Positions 40,282 through 50,859 are shown, counted from the stretch's first letter. The stretch: DNA of 64,000 bases from Mycolicibacterium moriokaense (GCF_003201655.1 NZ_QJJU01000004.1:62001-126000), one strand, 5' to 3'. Program-made: numbers and translations. Notes: a model not told the origin generated them from the letters alone.

Positions 40282-43112
40282 GTTCGCATCAGGCCGGCCG
40301 GCCGTTCTTCGCGAGAACGGTCCGCGTCCTTGCGATACCGATCATCGTCTTTTGGGGTCTCGTCGCCGTCTCGACAAACACCTTCATTCCGAAGGTAGAA
40401 GACGTCGCAGCAGAACTCGCGGGTCCGATGATTCCGACCTACGCGCCGTCGCAGGTGGCGATGCTGCACATCGGCGAGAAGTTCCATGAGTCGACGTCCA
40501 CCAGCCTCACCATGGTCGTGCTGGAAGCCGACCGGCCGTTGGACGACAAAGACCACCAGTATTACGACGACTTGATGCAGCGGTTGAAGAACGACACGCA
40601 GCACGTGCAGTACGTGATGGATCTGTGGGGCAAGCCGATCACCGCGGCCGGCGCACAGAGCGTCGATGGCAAAGCCACGTATGTGCTACTACGTCTGGCC
40701 GGTGATATCGGGCAGATCCAGGCCAACCGGTCCGTTCACGCCGTCCGTGACATCGTCGCGAAAGACACTCCACCGCCGGGCCTGGCGGTCTATGTCAGTG
40801 GCGCGGCACCGCTGGCTTCGGAAACCCTGTCGATCGCCAATGCGAGCCTGAACAACATCACGATCGTCACGATCTTCCTGATCATCTTCATGCTCCTTCT
40901 GGTCTACCGCTCCGTGAGCACCGTGCTGATGCCCCTGGCCACCGTGCTGTTCGAGATGCTGATTGCAAAGGGAGTCGTCGCCACACTTGGGCATCTCGGG
41001 GTCATCCCGCTCTCGTCGTTCGCGATAAACATGGTCGTCTCGCTGAGCTTGGGGGCCGGGACGGACTACGGCATCTTCCTGATGGGCCGATATCAGGAGG
41101 CCCGGCAGGCGGGCGAGACCAGGGAAGACGCGTACTTCACCGCGTACAAGAGCGTCTCCCCCATCATCATCGGCTCGGGGTTGACCATCGCGGGGGCCGG
41201 CTTCTGTTTGAGTTTCGCTCGACTCGACTACTTCCACACCATGGGCCCCGCGGTCGCCGTCGCATTGCTGTTGACCATCTCGGCGGCGCTGACACTGGGC
41301 CCGGCCATCTTGACGGTAGGCAGCCTCTTCGGGCTGTTCGACCCGAAACGGGCGATCAGGGGGCATCTGTACCGGCGAATCGCGGCCAGCGTGGTGCGCT
41401 GGCCTGTGCCGATTCTTGCGGCCAGCAGCGCCGTCGTCATGCTCGGGGCGATCTTCGTGCCGACGTACTGGGTGAACTACGACGATCGCCAATACCAGCC
41501 GACCGACGGCCTTGCCAACCAAGGCTTCGAGGCGTCGGATCGGCACTTCCCGCCGAGCAAGCTGTTCAGCGAGATGCTGATGGTCGAGTCGGATCACGAC
41601 ATGCGGAACTCGGCAGACTTCATCTCACTGGACCGCGTGGCAGGGGCCCTCATTCGCGTTCCGGGCGTCGCCATGGTGCAGAGCATCACCAGACCCCTGG
41701 GTCGACCACTCGACCGCGCGACCATCCCCTATCTGTTCACCACGCAAGGCAGCGGAAGCGGTCAACAGTTGCCGTTCAACCAGTCGCAGAACGGCGACAC
41801 CGACAAGCAGGCCCAGATCCAGGCGGACACCGTTGCGACGCTGGGCAAGACGATCGACCTCACGCAAAAGTTGGCCGATGATCTGCACTCGACGGTGCTC
41901 ACGCTGGAGAACCTGCAGCAGGTCACCGACATGATCAACGATGACATCGCGAATCTCGATGACTTCATCCGGCCGCTCAAGAACTATTTCTACTGGGAGC
42001 CGCACTGTTACGACATCCCCGTGTGCTACGCCTTCAAATCGCTATTCGACGGGCTCGACGGCATCGACGCCCTGGACGCCCAGATCCACAATGCCGTAGC
42101 GGATTTCCAGGCCGTCGACGCGCTGATGCCCCAGATGGTTACCCAGTTGAAGATCCAGCGTGACGAGGCGCAGGCGCTGCAGGCCGTGATCGTCAACTCG
42201 TACGGCCCGGCGCATCTGCAGTCCACCCAATCCGACCAGACCTTCGACGACTTGATCAACGTCGGCAACGACTTCGACAAGTCGCGCAGCGATTCCTACT
42301 TCTACATGCCACGGGAAGCCTTCGACAACGAGGACGTCAAAACCGGTATGACACTGATGATGTCACCGGACGGTACGGCGGCTCGCTTCATCGTCACCCA
42401 CGAAGGCAACGCCATGGGCCCCGAAGGTGTCGAACACGTCGAAGCGTTCCCCCAAGCTATCCAGATAGCGCTGAAAGAAACGTCGTTGGCGGGCGCCAAG
42501 ATCTACATCGGTGGCGCCGGGTCCAACAACAAAGACATCAAGCAGTACGGCGCATCCGATCTGCTCATCGTGGCGATCGCCGCCTTCATTCTGATCTTCC
42601 TGATCATGTTGTTCATCACCCGAAGTCTGATGGCCGCCTTGGTCATTCCCGGCACGGTCGCCTTCTCGTTCGCAGGCGCGTTCGGCCTCTCGATCCTTGT
42701 GTGGCAGCACCTGATCGGCCTGCACCTTCATTGGCTGGTGTTACCGATCACATTCATCATCCTGGTGGCGGTCGGTTCGGACTACAACCTGCTGCTGATC
42801 GCCCGAGTCAAGGAAGAGCTGGGAGCCGGAATACACACCGGCCTCATCCGCGCGCTGGGGAGCACTGGCGGCGTGGTGACGTCTGCGGGTCTGGTGTTCG
42901 CATTCACCATGCTGGCGTTGCTCACCAGCGATCTGCGGACCATCGGTCAGGTGGGTACGACCGTGTGCATCGGCCTGCTCCTCGACACGCTCATCGTGCG
43001 TTCGTTTATCGTCCCCTGCATTCTGCGGCTTCTCGGACCATGGTTCTGGTGGCCGACACTGGTGCGGACTCGTCCGCTGCGGCAGCCGTCGGATTTCGGG
43101 GTGAAGCAATGA
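40278..43112 (+). CDS. MmpL family RND transporter
   Basis: Predicted 944 residues, normal for MmpL. Twelve transmembrane helices are expected, with two large external loops (about residues 60-190 and 420-760). Signature elements: VSLSLGAGTDYGIFLMGRYQE in the first half and VAVGSDYNLLLIARVKEE in the second, holding the proton-relay Asp-Tyr pairs. It exports a lipid or siderophore-like molecule by proton motive force; the cargo cannot be named. The order mmpS-mmpL with a following small membrane protein and an esterase suggests a dedicated export cassette under MarR control. Confidence 0.92.
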   Translation: MSSHQAGRPFFARTVRVLAIPIIVFWGLVAVSTNTFIPKVEDVAAELAGPMIPTYAPSQVAMLHIGEKFHESTSTSLTMVVLEADRPLDDKDHQYYDDLMQRLKNDTQHVQYVMDLWGKPITAAGAQSVDGKATYVLLRLAGDIGQIQANRSVHAVRDIVAKDTPPPGLAVYVSGAAPLASETLSIANASLNNITIVTIFLIIFMLLLVYRSVSTVLMPLATVLFEMLIAKGVVATLGHLGVIPLSSFAINMVVSLSLGAGTDYGIFLMGRYQEARQAGETREDAYFTAYKSVSPIIIGSGLTIAGAGFCLSFARLDYFHTMGPAVAVALLLTISAALTLGPAILTVGSLFGLFDPKRAIRGHLYRRIAASVVRWPVPILAASSAVVMLGAIFVPTYWVNYDDRQYQPTDGLANQGFEASDRHFPPSKLFSEMLMVESDHDMRNSADFISLDRVAGALIRVPGVAMVQSITRPLGRPLDRATIPYLFTTQGSGSGQQLPFNQSQNGDTDKQAQIQADTVATLGKTIDLTQKLADDLHSTVLTLENLQQVTDMINDDIANLDDFIRPLKNYFYWEPHCYDIPVCYAFKSLFDGLDGIDALDAQIHNAVADFQAVDALMPQMVTQLKIQRDEAQALQAVIVNSYGPAHLQSTQSDQTFDDLINVGNDFDKSRSDSYFYMPREAFDNEDVKTGMTLMMSPDGTAARFIVTHEGNAMGPEGVEHVEAFPQAIQIALKETSLAGAKIYIGGAGSNNKDIKQYGASDLLIVAIAAFILIFLIMLFITRSLMAALVIPGTVAFSFAGAFGLSILVWQHLIGLHLHWLVLPITFIILVAVGSDYNLLLIARVKEELGAGIHTGLIRALGSTGGVVTSAGLVFAFTMLALLTSDLRTIGQVGTTVCIGLLLDTLIVRSFIVPCILRLLGPWFWWPTLVRTRPLRQPSDFGVKQ

Positions 43113-43570
43113 ATCTGAGCTTGTGGACAATTCTGACGATCGTCGCATTCGCGGCCGTACTAGTGTTCACCGCGATTGCCGCCGTGTTCGTCGCGCGCCT
43201 GGTGCGCCGGCCAACACTGCCGATCAGTGAGCAACTCGGGGGCATCCCAACGGTTCTGCGCAAGCTGCGAAAGGGCGAGCCGATGTCGGACGACGAGTTG
43301 GCCGTTGCGAGGCAGGCCGTTACGGATCGCGGATCGTTCATGGCATTGTGCATCCCTGCCGCAATCTTCAGCATCGGATGCTTCTACGTGTTCGGCAGCC
43401 TCGACTACGTGCACTTGAATGGAGGGACGCCCTCCGAACGTACGTTCCTGGGGGTGATCCCAATGTTCACGTCGACGAACCTGGCCATTCGGATGCTCGG
43501 CAGCGCAAGCTTGAAATGGCGTCTGCCGAAGTCACGGGCACCTGTGCCGACCCCGAGCGCACCGGGCTGA
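43109..43570 (+). CDS. Small membrane protein of the mmpS-mmpL operon
   Basis: Predicted 153 residues beginning at the ATGA overlap with mmpL. Helix 1 is about residues 4-28 (WTILTIVAFAAVLVFTAIAAVF); a second hydrophobic stretch (MALCIPAAIFSIGCFYVFGS) follows a charged region with RKLRKGEPMSDDELAVARQA. It resembles accessory membrane proteins next to some mycobacterial mmpL genes. No function is known. Confidence 0.75.
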   Translation: MNLSLWTILTIVAFAAVLVFTAIAAVFVARLVRRPTLPISEQLGGIPTVLRKLRKGEPMSDDELAVARQAVTDRGSFMALCIPAAIFSIGCFYVFGSLDYVHLNGGTPSERTFLGVIPMFTSTNLAIRMLGSASLKWRLPKSRAPVPTPSAPG

Positions 43571-43584
43571 TTAGTGTCTTCGCT

Positions 43585-44578
43585 GTGACCGACTCCAACA
43601 CCCACACGCAGGCGCTGCCACCGCTTGAGGTTCCCGCCCGCACGCTGCCGGTGCCCGAGACGGTCAGCCCCGAACTGCAGCGGGTGATTGGCGCGCCGTT
43701 GAGCGGCAACTGGAATACCTGGCCGCAGACGGACGAGGGATGGAAGAAGTTGTCCGCGCCGTCGGCCGGCCGCGGGCTGCCCGCGCTCCGCGAACACTTC
43801 AATGTCGAATCGGAGCCGATGACCATCAACGGCGTGCAAGCCTATCTCGTCACGCCGCAGGATCTGCCCACCGAGAATCGCGACCGGCTTCTCGTGCACA
43901 TTCATGGCGGGTGCTACGTCCTGAGCGGCGGGGAGGCCGGAACCGCGGAGGCCATCTACATGGCCGGGTTCGGCCGCTTCAAGGTGTTATCCGTCGACTA
44001 CCGCCGGCCGCCGGAGTTCATGTATCCGGCCGCACTCGACGATGCTGTGGCGGTGTGGAAGGGCGCGCTCGAGATGGCCGATCCCAAGAACATGGCCATT
44101 TTCGGCACCTCCGCCGGAGGCGCGCTGACGCTCTCGACGGTGTTGCGCGCCAAGCAGGAAAAGCTCGCACTCCCCGCGGCGATAGCGCCGGGGACGCCGA
44201 TGTCCGATCTCACGCGGACCGGCGATTCGTTCCAGTCCAACCACATGGTCGACAACGTGCTCGTCGCGGCGGATGGCGCCTGCGATGCGATGGCGCGCCT
44301 CTACGCGGGCGGCCACGATCTGGGATCCGATGCTCTCGCCCGTCTACGGCGACATGACCGACTTCCCGCCCACGGTCCTTACGACGGGGACGCGCGATCT
44401 ACTGCTGAGCAACACAGTTCGCGTCCACCGCAAGCTGCGTCAGGCGGGAGTCATCGCGGACCTGCACGTCTACGAGGGGCAGTCGCACGCGCATTACATG
44501 CGCGACGTGAACGCCCCAGAAACGAAGGAGGCGTTCGAGGAGATCGCGATGTTCTTCGACAAGCACCTGGCGAGATAG
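43585..44578 (+). pseudogene. Frameshifted HSL-type alpha/beta hydrolase (esterase)
   Basis: The first part (GTG 43585) encodes the oxyanion motif VHIHGGCYVLSGG, the nucleophile Ser in FGTSAGGALTLS and AGTAEAIYMAGF. Near 44320 the frame changes: the remaining enzyme continues as DPMLSPVYGDMTDFPPTVLT, with the catalytic Asp in TGTRDLLLSN and His in GQSHAHYMRDV, ending FFDKHLAR at 44578. Two bases appear missing (or one extra) around CTGGGATCCG. The catalytic triad is thus split across frames and no active product is expected unless the sequence has an error. It is the last gene of the mmpS-mmpL operon. Confidence 0.75.
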
Positions 44579-44591
44579 GCCTGTACCGGGT

Positions 44592-45377
44592 TCACCGATG
44601 TCGCCCGGCCGACGAAGCGACTGGCTGTGGTGCGGATGGACTTCCGTTTGCAACGCGGTCAGAAGCCAGCATCACGGCGGTGATCGGGACGGCAAGTGCA
44701 AGTAAGCCGATCACGAAAACCGGGAACAGGAACGAGAAGACCTCGGGCCCACCGGGTACCGCCGCGGTGTGATCGACGGTCACACGGACCGCGGCCATGC
44801 CCGTGTAGTGCATTCCGACGACAGCGACGCCCATTACGAGCCCTGCGACGAATCGCAGCGCCGGGGACTCGAGCACGAGCGTGAACCACAGCGCTGCCGT
44901 GGCCGCGACCACGGCGATCAGGATCGACAGAGCGACAAGGCCTTTGTCGTAGGCGATCGTGCCCTGCGTCTGCACCGCCCACATGCCGGTGTAATGCATC
45001 AGGGCGACGGCGAGGCCGGTGATCACGCCACCGGCGATGAGCCGGCGCAGATCGACGGTCCGGCCGATGGTGATGAGCCCGACGAAGACTGCCGAGATCG
45101 ACAGCACAGCCGACGCGAAGGTCCATCCAAGGTTGTACCGGACCACGCTGCCTGGGATCGCGAAGCCGAGCATCGCGATGAAATGCATCAGCCAGATCGC
45201 CACCCCGCCGATGGCGATTGACGCCATGGCGAGCCACCGCAGCCGATCGCGTGTGTCGGACGCCGCGGCGCTCTGACGGGTGCACGCCAGCCCGACGACC
45301 GAACCGGTCACCGAGACGATGTACGCCAGAAATAGCAGCCAGAGGCCCATGTCGAAGTGGTGCATTTCATGGTTCAT
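44592..45377 (-). CDS. MHYT-domain membrane protein
   Basis: Predicted 261 residues with seven transmembrane helices and the MHYT signature in three copies: IWLMHFIAMLGF, VALMHYTGMWAV and VGMHYTGMAAV. MHYT domains are proposed to bind copper and sense a diatomic gas such as O2, CO or NO. Unlike most members, no GGDEF, EAL or kinase output follows; the protein ends after the last helix with a short tail. It lies 16 bp after the conservon GTPase gene in the same orientation, so it may be the last gene of that operon and feed into it. Confidence 0.85.
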   Translation of the reverse strand: MNHEMHHFDMGLWLLFLAYIVSVTGSVVGLACTRQSAAASDTRDRLRWLAMASIAIGGVAIWLMHFIAMLGFAIPGSVVRYNLGWTFASAVLSISAVFVGLITIGRTVDLRRLIAGGVITGLAVALMHYTGMWAVQTQGTIAYDKGLVALSILIAVVAATAALWFTLVLESPALRFVAGLVMGVAVVGMHYTGMAAVRVTVDHTAAVPGGPEVFSFLFPVFVIGLLALAVPITAVMLASDRVANGSPSAPQPVASSAGRHR

Positions 45378-45393
45378 GATCGGTTCCTAGGGA

Positions 45394-45978
45394 TCAGGGC
45401 ACCGTCGTCGGCAGACGATCGAGTGCATATGAGGTGATCGCGATCAACGCGTTCTTTGCCGAATCACGTTGCCGTGCATCGACACTGATAATCGGGACAT
45501 TTGGTGGCACGGCTAGAGCCTCGCGGAGATCCTCGGCGACGTAGGTCGGGGCATCTTCGAACTCGTTGACGGCGACGAGAAAAGGTAGGTCGCGCGCCTC
45601 GAAGAAGTCGACGGCAGCGAAGCTTTCCTCGAGCCTGCGGGTGTCGACCAGCACCACGGCGCCGATGGCACCACGCACCAGGTCGTCCCACATGAACCAG
45701 AACCGGCGTTGCCCCGGTGTGCCGAAGAGGTAGAGCACGAGGTCGTCCGCGATCGTGATCCGGCCGAAGTCCATTGCGACCGTGGTGCTCTCTTTACCAG
45801 GGATCACCTCGAGGTCATCGTGACCGTCCGAGGCGTTGGTGACCAGGGCTTCGGTGCGCAACGGCACGATCTCCGACACCGCGCCGACGAACGTGGTCTT
45901 GCCGACGCCGAAGCCGCCTGCAATCACGATTTTCGTCGACGATGCTGTGCCGGTCGGGTCAGAGGGCGCGTAGCCCAT
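45394..45978 (-). CDS. Conservon small GTPase (CvnD-type, MglA-like)
   Basis: Predicted 194 residues. P-loop GGFGVGKTTFVGAV (about residues 21-34), switch/G3 LFGTPGQRRFWFMWD and the G4-like VNEFEDAP are visible. These GTPases work with the Roadblock and DUF742 proteins and an ATPase-type sensor encoded upstream, forming a membrane signalling complex. It overlaps the DUF742 gene by 20 bp and is translationally coupled. Confidence 0.88.
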   Translation of the reverse strand: MGYAPSDPTGTASSTKIVIAGGFGVGKTTFVGAVSEIVPLRTEALVTNASDGHDDLEVIPGKESTTVAMDFGRITIADDLVLYLFGTPGQRRFWFMWDDLVRGAIGAVVLVDTRRLEESFAAVDFFEARDLPFLVAVNEFEDAPTYVAEDLREALAVPPNVPIISVDARQRDSAKNALIAITSYALDRLPTTVP

Positions 45979-46333
45979 CCAGGGTCCTTTCGATAAGTCG
46001 GCGCCGATCCGAAACGGTCGAACTGTCGGTCAGCGTGGCGTGCACACGGAGGTGGCCGCTCTCCACCAGATCCCCCACGAGCACCCGGGTGACTCCGATC
46101 GGCAGAGCGGCGTAGGACGAGATCTCGGCGATGGACGGTCGATCGCGGCACAGCTGGACGATCACGGCGCGGACATCGCCTGGCTCCCAATCGAGCTCGC
46201 CGTTCAGAGTCTCCACTGTAACCTCGATCGGCAGGTCGATCGGGGCCCGTGTGCGCCCGCCGGTGAGAGTGTACGGCCGGGCGCGATTGGGTGGGGTTTT
46301 CGTCTCTGGTTTGTCCATGCTCAGGGTCATCAA
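45959..46333 (-). CDS. DUF742 protein (CvnC-type)
   Basis: Predicted 124 residues. The family pattern is clear: [12 protein letters not shown] near the start, [28 protein letters not shown] and the final [16 protein letters not shown]. The fold is winged-helix-like but direct DNA binding is not established. It is a standard member of the sensor-Roadblock-DUF742-GTPase operon and overlaps both neighbours. Confidence 0.88.
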   Translation of the reverse strand: MMTLSMDKPETKTPPNRARPYTLTGGRTRAPIDLPIEVTVETLNGELDWEPGDVRAVIVQLCRDRPSIAEISSYAALPIGVTRVLVGDLVESGHLRVHATLTDSSTVSDRRRLIERTLDGLRAL

Positions 46334-46773
46334 ACTCCCTGCGCCGCACGCGGAGTCGCCTCTACCGCCTTTCCGACCCGGTCGACGAGCACCGCCATCT
46401 CATAGCCGACCTGGCCGACATCACACGAGATCGTTGCCAGCGCCGCGAGATACGATCCGTTCCCGACACCCATCAACAGCAGATAGCCATCGTCCATCTC
46501 GACGAGTGACTGGCGGACCTCACCGGCCTCGAACAACCGGGCGGCGCCGCTCGCCAGGCTCGCCAGACCCGATGTCACTGCAGCTAGTTGGTCCGCTCGA
46601 TCAGTGGGCAGATGCGTGCTCGACGCCATCAGCAGACCGTCGGCCGACACCAGAATCGCGTGCGAAACGCCCGGTACGTCACGGACGAAGTTCGACACGA
46701 ACCAGTCGAGGGTCCTGGTGGTCGCGGGAGCGGCGTTATCGGACCGACGGTGCGGTTGCATGCCGTTGTTCAT
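46330..46773 (-). CDS. Roadblock/LC7 domain protein (CvnB-type)
   Basis: Predicted 147 residues. The Roadblock fold is recognisable from [35 protein letters not shown] and [16 protein letters not shown]. These proteins act as GTPase-regulating dimers for the partner CvnD GTPase. Start and stop overlap the neighbouring genes by 4 bp each, showing tight coupling. Confidence 0.9.
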   Translation of the reverse strand: MNNGMQPHRRSDNAAPATTRTLDWFVSNFVRDVPGVSHAILVSADGLLMASSTHLPTDRADQLAAVTSGLASLASGAARLFEAGEVRQSLVEMDDGYLLLMGVGNGSYLAALATISCDVGQVGYEMAVLVDRVGKAVEATPRAAQGV

Positions 46774-49319
46774 TCGTCTCCTTCGATTCGGCGGTGGGCT
46801 GCACCGTTTTCGGCCCGCCCGCTGCGTACCCCGGCCAGAGCTCGGCTCAGCATGTCGCCGACCGCCGCAGGATCGCGCCGCTCGTCGGCGCCGGCGTGGG
46901 ATTCAGCGCTGGCGTGCCCCGGGACCAGCCGGGCGCCGCGTTCGCGGATCGGAAGTCCGGATTCGGTGTGCCGCTGCGGTTTCTGCTCGTCAGCTTCAGC
47001 GGCGGCGGCCCAGCCGGCGTCGGCAGCGGTGGCCCAAGTCCGGTCGCGTGATTGGAGCGCGGTCGGATCCATCAGCCATTCGGAAACCATCCTCTCGTAG
47101 ATCGGGGAATCCTCGGAGTTCTGGGCACTCTCCGGCTCGGACTGCGCGGGCGCCGCCTCGGGCGTGGACCGATTGGTGAAGTAGGAGAATGGATTCGATG
47201 TCGATTGTGGTGCCGGCACCGCAGCTGTCCGTTTGACGGGAGGGCTGGCAGTGCCGTTGACGCCGCTTGCCCCAGGCGACCGCTTCGGGAGCGTGCTGCC
47301 GTTGCGCGTGGTCACCTGCGGGACCGCCTCATCGTCGGCGTACGCACTGGCCTCGTCGAGTTCGGCCGTCAGCTCATGGTCCGGTACAAGTGCGAGCCCG
47401 ATGGGCGAAAGCGGTACGTCGTCGAACGGACGGGTAAGCGGATCGTCGAGAGTATCGACGAATCCGGCCAGCGGGGCAATCAGCGCGCCGGGTAGGTACA
47501 CGCTCGCCGTCACACCGGGCTGAGCGCTCAACGGGTCGGTGGCACGGAGCCGGACCGTGGCCTGGTGGCGTCGTGCAAGGCGGCCGACGACGAAAAGGCC
47601 CATCCGCTTTGCAGTTTCGGAGGTCACTTCGCCGCCGAGCGCGAGCCGTTCGTTTGCCACCTGCAAGTCATCCGCGGATATGCCGAGTCCCCGGTCGGAC
47701 ACCTCGACCAGAATACCGGCGTCGACCGCGCGCGAGACCGTCACCGATACCGACGAATCGGGCGGCGAGTACCGCAATGCATTGTCGAGCAGCTCGGCGA
47801 CCAGGTGGCCGACATCGCCCGCCGCGGCGCCGGCGATCGAGACGTCGCCGGTGGGGCCGAGGGTGACCCGACGGTACTCCTCGACCTCGGACATCGCGGC
47901 GCGCAGCACTTCCGGCAGCGGCACAGGCGCCGACCGGCGGTGGCGTTCCACCGTGTCGGCGAGCACGAGCAGATTGTCACCGTTGCGGCGCATGCGCGTC
48001 ACGAGGTGATCGAGCCGGAACAGGTGATCGAGCCGGACCGGGTCGTCCTCGTCGAGCTCGAGTGTCTCGATCAGCACCAGCTGCTCTTCGACGAGGGATT
48101 TGCTCCGGCGGGAAAGGGTCTCGAACATCTCGCCGATCTGCAGGCGGACGCCGTGTTCGCCGGCCAGGCGGACCGCCTGGAAGTGGATATCGTCGATCGC
48201 CCGCGCCAGCTGCCCCATCTCTTCGTTGGTGTGTACCGGCAGCGCCGTGATCTCCGGCACGCCACCACCTCTGCTGAGCCGTTCGATCTCCTCGGGCAGC
48301 TGGACTTCTGCAACCTCCAGGGCGCCGCGGCGCAGACCGCCGATCGATCGTATGAGCGACCGGCCGACCCCGAGCGCAACGACGAGTGCGGTCAACACCG
48401 CACCGAGGATGATCGCGGTGTCGCGGAGGGCCGCGGACTGCAACGTGTTGGCCCGAGCATGCACTGTGCGCTCGAGATCAGACGAAAGTTGTTGCACCAT
48501 AGCGCGATATTGGTCGACACTCGCCAGCATCGCGCTGGTGAACTGCGTCCCGGACATGGCTTCGCCGAGCGGTGGGGTCTCAGCGTCACGCCGAAGGTCG
48601 AATGCCCGGCGGAGCTCTGCGCCTTCACCCAGCTGGGTGAGACGATCGATCGCTGCCGCTTCTGCACCCGCCGCTTCCGCCACCTTGGTGCGCAGCACGA
48701 CCGAATCGGCGTAATCCGGCGCGGCGGCCAGCACTCGCTGGGTTGTCAGCGCCCGTTGCGCCGCAAGAACGTTCACGAGCCGGTCCGCCAGCGCCTGTAC
48801 GGCACCGTCACCGACGGTCGCCATCGTCGTCGCGATCGCCGAGGCGACACTGTTCGCCACGCTCTCCGCTTGCTCGGCAATCCGTAGAGGCGGCACCGGG
48901 CCGGATGCGATCTCGTCGCGCAGGGTCTTCGCCGTCGAGGACGCGGTCGCCAGAGCCGCAGCGACGGTCGGCTCGAACTCCGCGGACCTGGTCAGCGATG
49001 CCAGGGCCGTCGCGCTCGCGTCGAACTGTGTGAGCGGTTCTTGGATCGGCGCACCAGAGGCGGCGGCGTATGCGAGACCGTCGAGCCGATCGACCAGCTC
49101 GACCGCGGGCACCACGATCACGGCGTCGTCAGACGCGACACTGAGCTTCGACGCCGCCGAGAGTTCGTTCTGGATCCGCAGCGCGCCGAACGTTGCGGCG
49201 AGCAGGATCGGGAGAACCATGATCGCCGCGACTTTCCATCGCAACGGCCAGCCTATGAACGATGCCCGCGACAGGGTCGGATGCGCATGTTCGACGACGG
49301 TCGGAGCATTGGCCTCCAT
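46770..49319 (-). CDS. Nitrate-sensor-type histidine-kinase-like membrane protein (CvnA-type)
   Basis: Predicted 849 residues. Helix 1 ([18 protein letters not shown], about 31-48) and helix 2 ([18 protein letters not shown], about 304-321) flank an external NIT-like helical domain. After a HAMP-like segment and helical dimer region comes an ATPase domain: N box [13 protein letters not shown]1 [14 protein letters not shown]2 [14 protein letters not shown] disordered Pro/Ala/Glu-rich tail of about 200 residues follows. These sensors lack a standard partner response regulator and are thought to signal through the Roadblock-DUF742-GTPase proteins encoded next. It is the first gene of the operon; the ligand is unknown. 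Confidence 0.88.
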   Translation of the reverse strand: MEANAPTVVEHAHPTLSRASFIGWPLRWKVAAIMVLPILLAATFGALRIQNELSAASKLSVASDDAVIVVPAVELVDRLDGLAYAAASGAPIQEPLTQFDASATALASLTRSAEFEPTVAAALATASSTAKTLRDEIASGPVPPLRIAEQAESVANSVASAIATTMATVGDGAVQALADRLVNVLAAQRALTTQRVLAAAPDYADSVVLRTKVAEAAGAEAAAIDRLTQLGEGAELRRAFDLRRDAETPPLGEAMSGTQFTSAMLASVDQYRAMVQQLSSDLERTVHARANTLQSAALRDTAIILGAVLTALVVALGVGRSLIRSIGGLRRGALEVAEVQLPEEIERLSRGGGVPEITALPVHTNEEMGQLARAIDDIHFQAVRLAGEHGVRLQIGEMFETLSRRSKSLVEEQLVLIETLELDEDDPVRLDHLFRLDHLVTRMRRNGDNLLVLADTVERHRRSAPVPLPEVLRAAMSEVEEYRRVTLGPTGDVSIAGAAAGDVGHLVAELLDNALRYSPPDSSVSVTVSRAVDAGILVEVSDRGLGISADDLQVANERLALGGEVTSETAKRMGLFVVGRLARRHQATVRLRATDPLSAQPGVTASVYLPGALIAPLAGFVDTLDDPLTRPFDDVPLSPIGLALVPDHELTAELDEASAYADDEAVPQVTTRNGSTLPKRSPGASGVNGTASPPVKRTAAVPAPQSTSNPFSYFTNRSTPEAAPAQSEPESAQNSEDSPIYERMVSEWLMDPTALQSRDRTWATAADAGWAAAAEADEQKPQRHTESGLPIRERGARLVPGHASAESHAGADERRDPAAVGDMLSRALAGVRSGRAENGAAHRRIEGDE

Positions 49320-49530
49320 GCCGTACCACCCTTCGCCGGGTCAATTGACGTTCGAGTAGAAACCCGGCCGCACGCGATCGTAGATGAGGTATCACGGTTG
49401 TGCATCGACCGGGAGCGTCAGCAACCTCGCCGGCGTCGTAAAACCTGCATGTGTCCCCTCGTTGCCTCGAATCATTCACAACTCGTCCTCGTCGGCGGCA
49501 AACTTGGCAGCTTGTTCCCAGGTCAAAGAT

Positions 49531-49569
49531 CGGTCGGCCCGCCACCCAAGCAGGTTGACGGGCCGACCG
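49531..49569. terminator. 11-bp hairpin downstream of a small exported protein gene
   Basis: CGGTCGGCCCG pairs with CGGGCCGACCG across a 17-nt loop, 24 bp beyond the stop of the minus-strand 95-residue protein gene. The rest of 49320-49592 is the upstream region of the CvnA-type sensor gene; nothing else is seen there. Confidence 0.6.
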
Positions 49570-49592
49570 TGGGGTTGGCGCTTCCTAGCTAG

Positions 49593-49880
49593 TCAGCATT
49601 CGCCGTCTAGGGCTTCGAGAACCCCACCGGTGCACCCTGGGAGGGCGGGCCACAAGTTCGTTGAAGGTGGCCCGGAAAACGGGCTTGGCTCAGGGGCTTG
49701 CGAACCACTACCACTCGCAGGGGAGCAGTAATAGGAGTACGCAAGATCCCCGTAGCAAGAATCATCGGCGTGCGCGGTTCCTGCACCGGCGAACAGCAGG
49801 GCCGGTGTGACCGCGGCGGCCGCTGACAACCCAAATGCCGCAATCAGCCGCCTTGTCTTGGTGTTGTGGGTGGTGTTCAT
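49593..49880 (-). CDS. Small exported protein with four cysteines
   Basis: Predicted 95 residues. The start at 49880 (MNTTHNTKTRR, with AAAAGGGGA upstream) gives a signal peptide (LIAAFGLSAAAAVTPALLFA, cleavage at AHA). The mature part of about 55 residues has DDSCYGDLAYSYYCSPASGS, a Pro/Ser stretch and LPGCTGGVLEALDGEC. Four cysteines suggest two disulphides. Family unnamed, function unknown. Confidence 0.75.
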   Translation of the reverse strand: MNTTHNTKTRRLIAAFGLSAAAAVTPALLFAGAGTAHADDSCYGDLAYSYYCSPASGSGSQAPEPSPFSGPPSTNLWPALPGCTGGVLEALDGEC

Positions 49881-50043
49881 GACTGTGTTCCCCTTTTCTC
49901 TGGTCGCGGCCCGGGACGGACCTCGGACACTGGTATGGGCGCGCAACACCTACAGAGGGGACACTTTTTGCGGAGATTTGTAAGTCGCCGTCGGCGGCGA
50001 CGGTGTAGCGCCCCGAAGGCGTCCTCGAACCGGCCGAGTTGCG

Positions 50044-50859
50044 TTGAGCCGTTCGTCGTTTGACCGAACTGCAATAGCATCAGCACTGGTCGACTATTTT
50101 CGTTATGTGGAACCACCCCACAGTTTCGTGCAGGACACATCCTCTTCGGTGGTGCACCACCAGGACTACCTCAACCTCGGCAATGACCAAGCGCTCTGTG
50201 GAGTAGCGTTCGAGAAGTCGGCCCGGCTAGGCCAAACGATCCGTCCAGTCGCGGTCTGCCCTGACTGTGAGGCGAAGCTGGCGGAGTATCACCTCATATG
50301 GTGGCGCGAGAGGGCAGAGGCGGCTACGGCGGAGCTGGATGGTTTGCGCGTCAAGTACCGCGAGCTATCGGAGTACGTCGATAACCAGCGCCGTCAAGTC
50401 GCCGGGTTGCAGCATCTCGCGCCAATCATCGGAGATCCGAGCGGCGAGAACCCTGAGAGTCACCGTGAGAATGACGGAGAGCCGCAGGCAGACTCGACCG
50501 GTGAACCAGGCGAAACGACGCCGACTTCCCTCCTCGACCAGGCTCGAAAGGAACTCTTAGAGCTCTGTCGGCGATTTGATGAAACTGTTCCCTATTGGCG
50601 TGTGAAGAACACTACTGACGCGTTTAGTGACAAGCTGAAATCCGACCAGAGGCTTCTTCTTGCACACGAAATCGGTGCCGATGGAAATTTCATTAGGTGG
50701 TGCATAAGAGAAATTGAAGGTCTCGGGTTGCAGGTCACAAATAGTCCCGTGCACGGCGACGCCAACGACATGATGGACGCTTGGACTCAGGATTTCTACC
50801 AACCGCCGAAGAAGACCAAACGGCGGCTGGGCCGATCTCGGTCGTACGACGGCGGTTGA
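50044..50859 (+). CDS. Unrecognised accessory protein with CxxC-type pair and central coiled coil
   Basis: Predicted up to 271 residues from a TTG start; GTG 50107 is an alternative start and the 5' end is uncertain. Residues about 35-80 hold LGNDQALCGVAFEKSARLGQ and VCPDCEAKLAEYHLIWWRER, a pattern like a small zinc site. A helical segment (AEAATAELDGLRVKYRELSE) looks coiled-coil; the middle is acidic and disordered and the C-terminal third forms another domain (WRVKNTTDAFSDKL, IRWCIREIEGLGLQ) with a basic tail. The third at about 50560-50760 is noticeably AT-richer than the window, suggesting transfer. I do not recognise a function. 50860-51135 downstream holds nothing I can support. Confidence 0.6.
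   Translation: MSRSSFDRTAIASALVDYFRYVEPPHSFVQDTSSSVVHHQDYLNLGNDQALCGVAFEKSARLGQTIRPVAVCPDCEAKLAEYHLIWWRERAEAATAELDGLRVKYRELSEYVDNQRRQVAGLQHLAPIIGDPSGENPESHRENDGEPQADSTGEPGETTPTSLLDQARKELLELCRRFDETVPYWRVKNTTDAFSDKLKSDQRLLLAHEIGADGNFIRWCIREIEGLGLQVTNSPVHGDANDMMDAWTQDFYQPPKKTKRRLGRSRSYDGG

Noticed and set aside
47565..48887. A 440-codon open frame on the plus strand
   Set aside because: Antisense to the CvnA-type sensor gene with no recognisable domain; the sensor has clear ATPase motifs.
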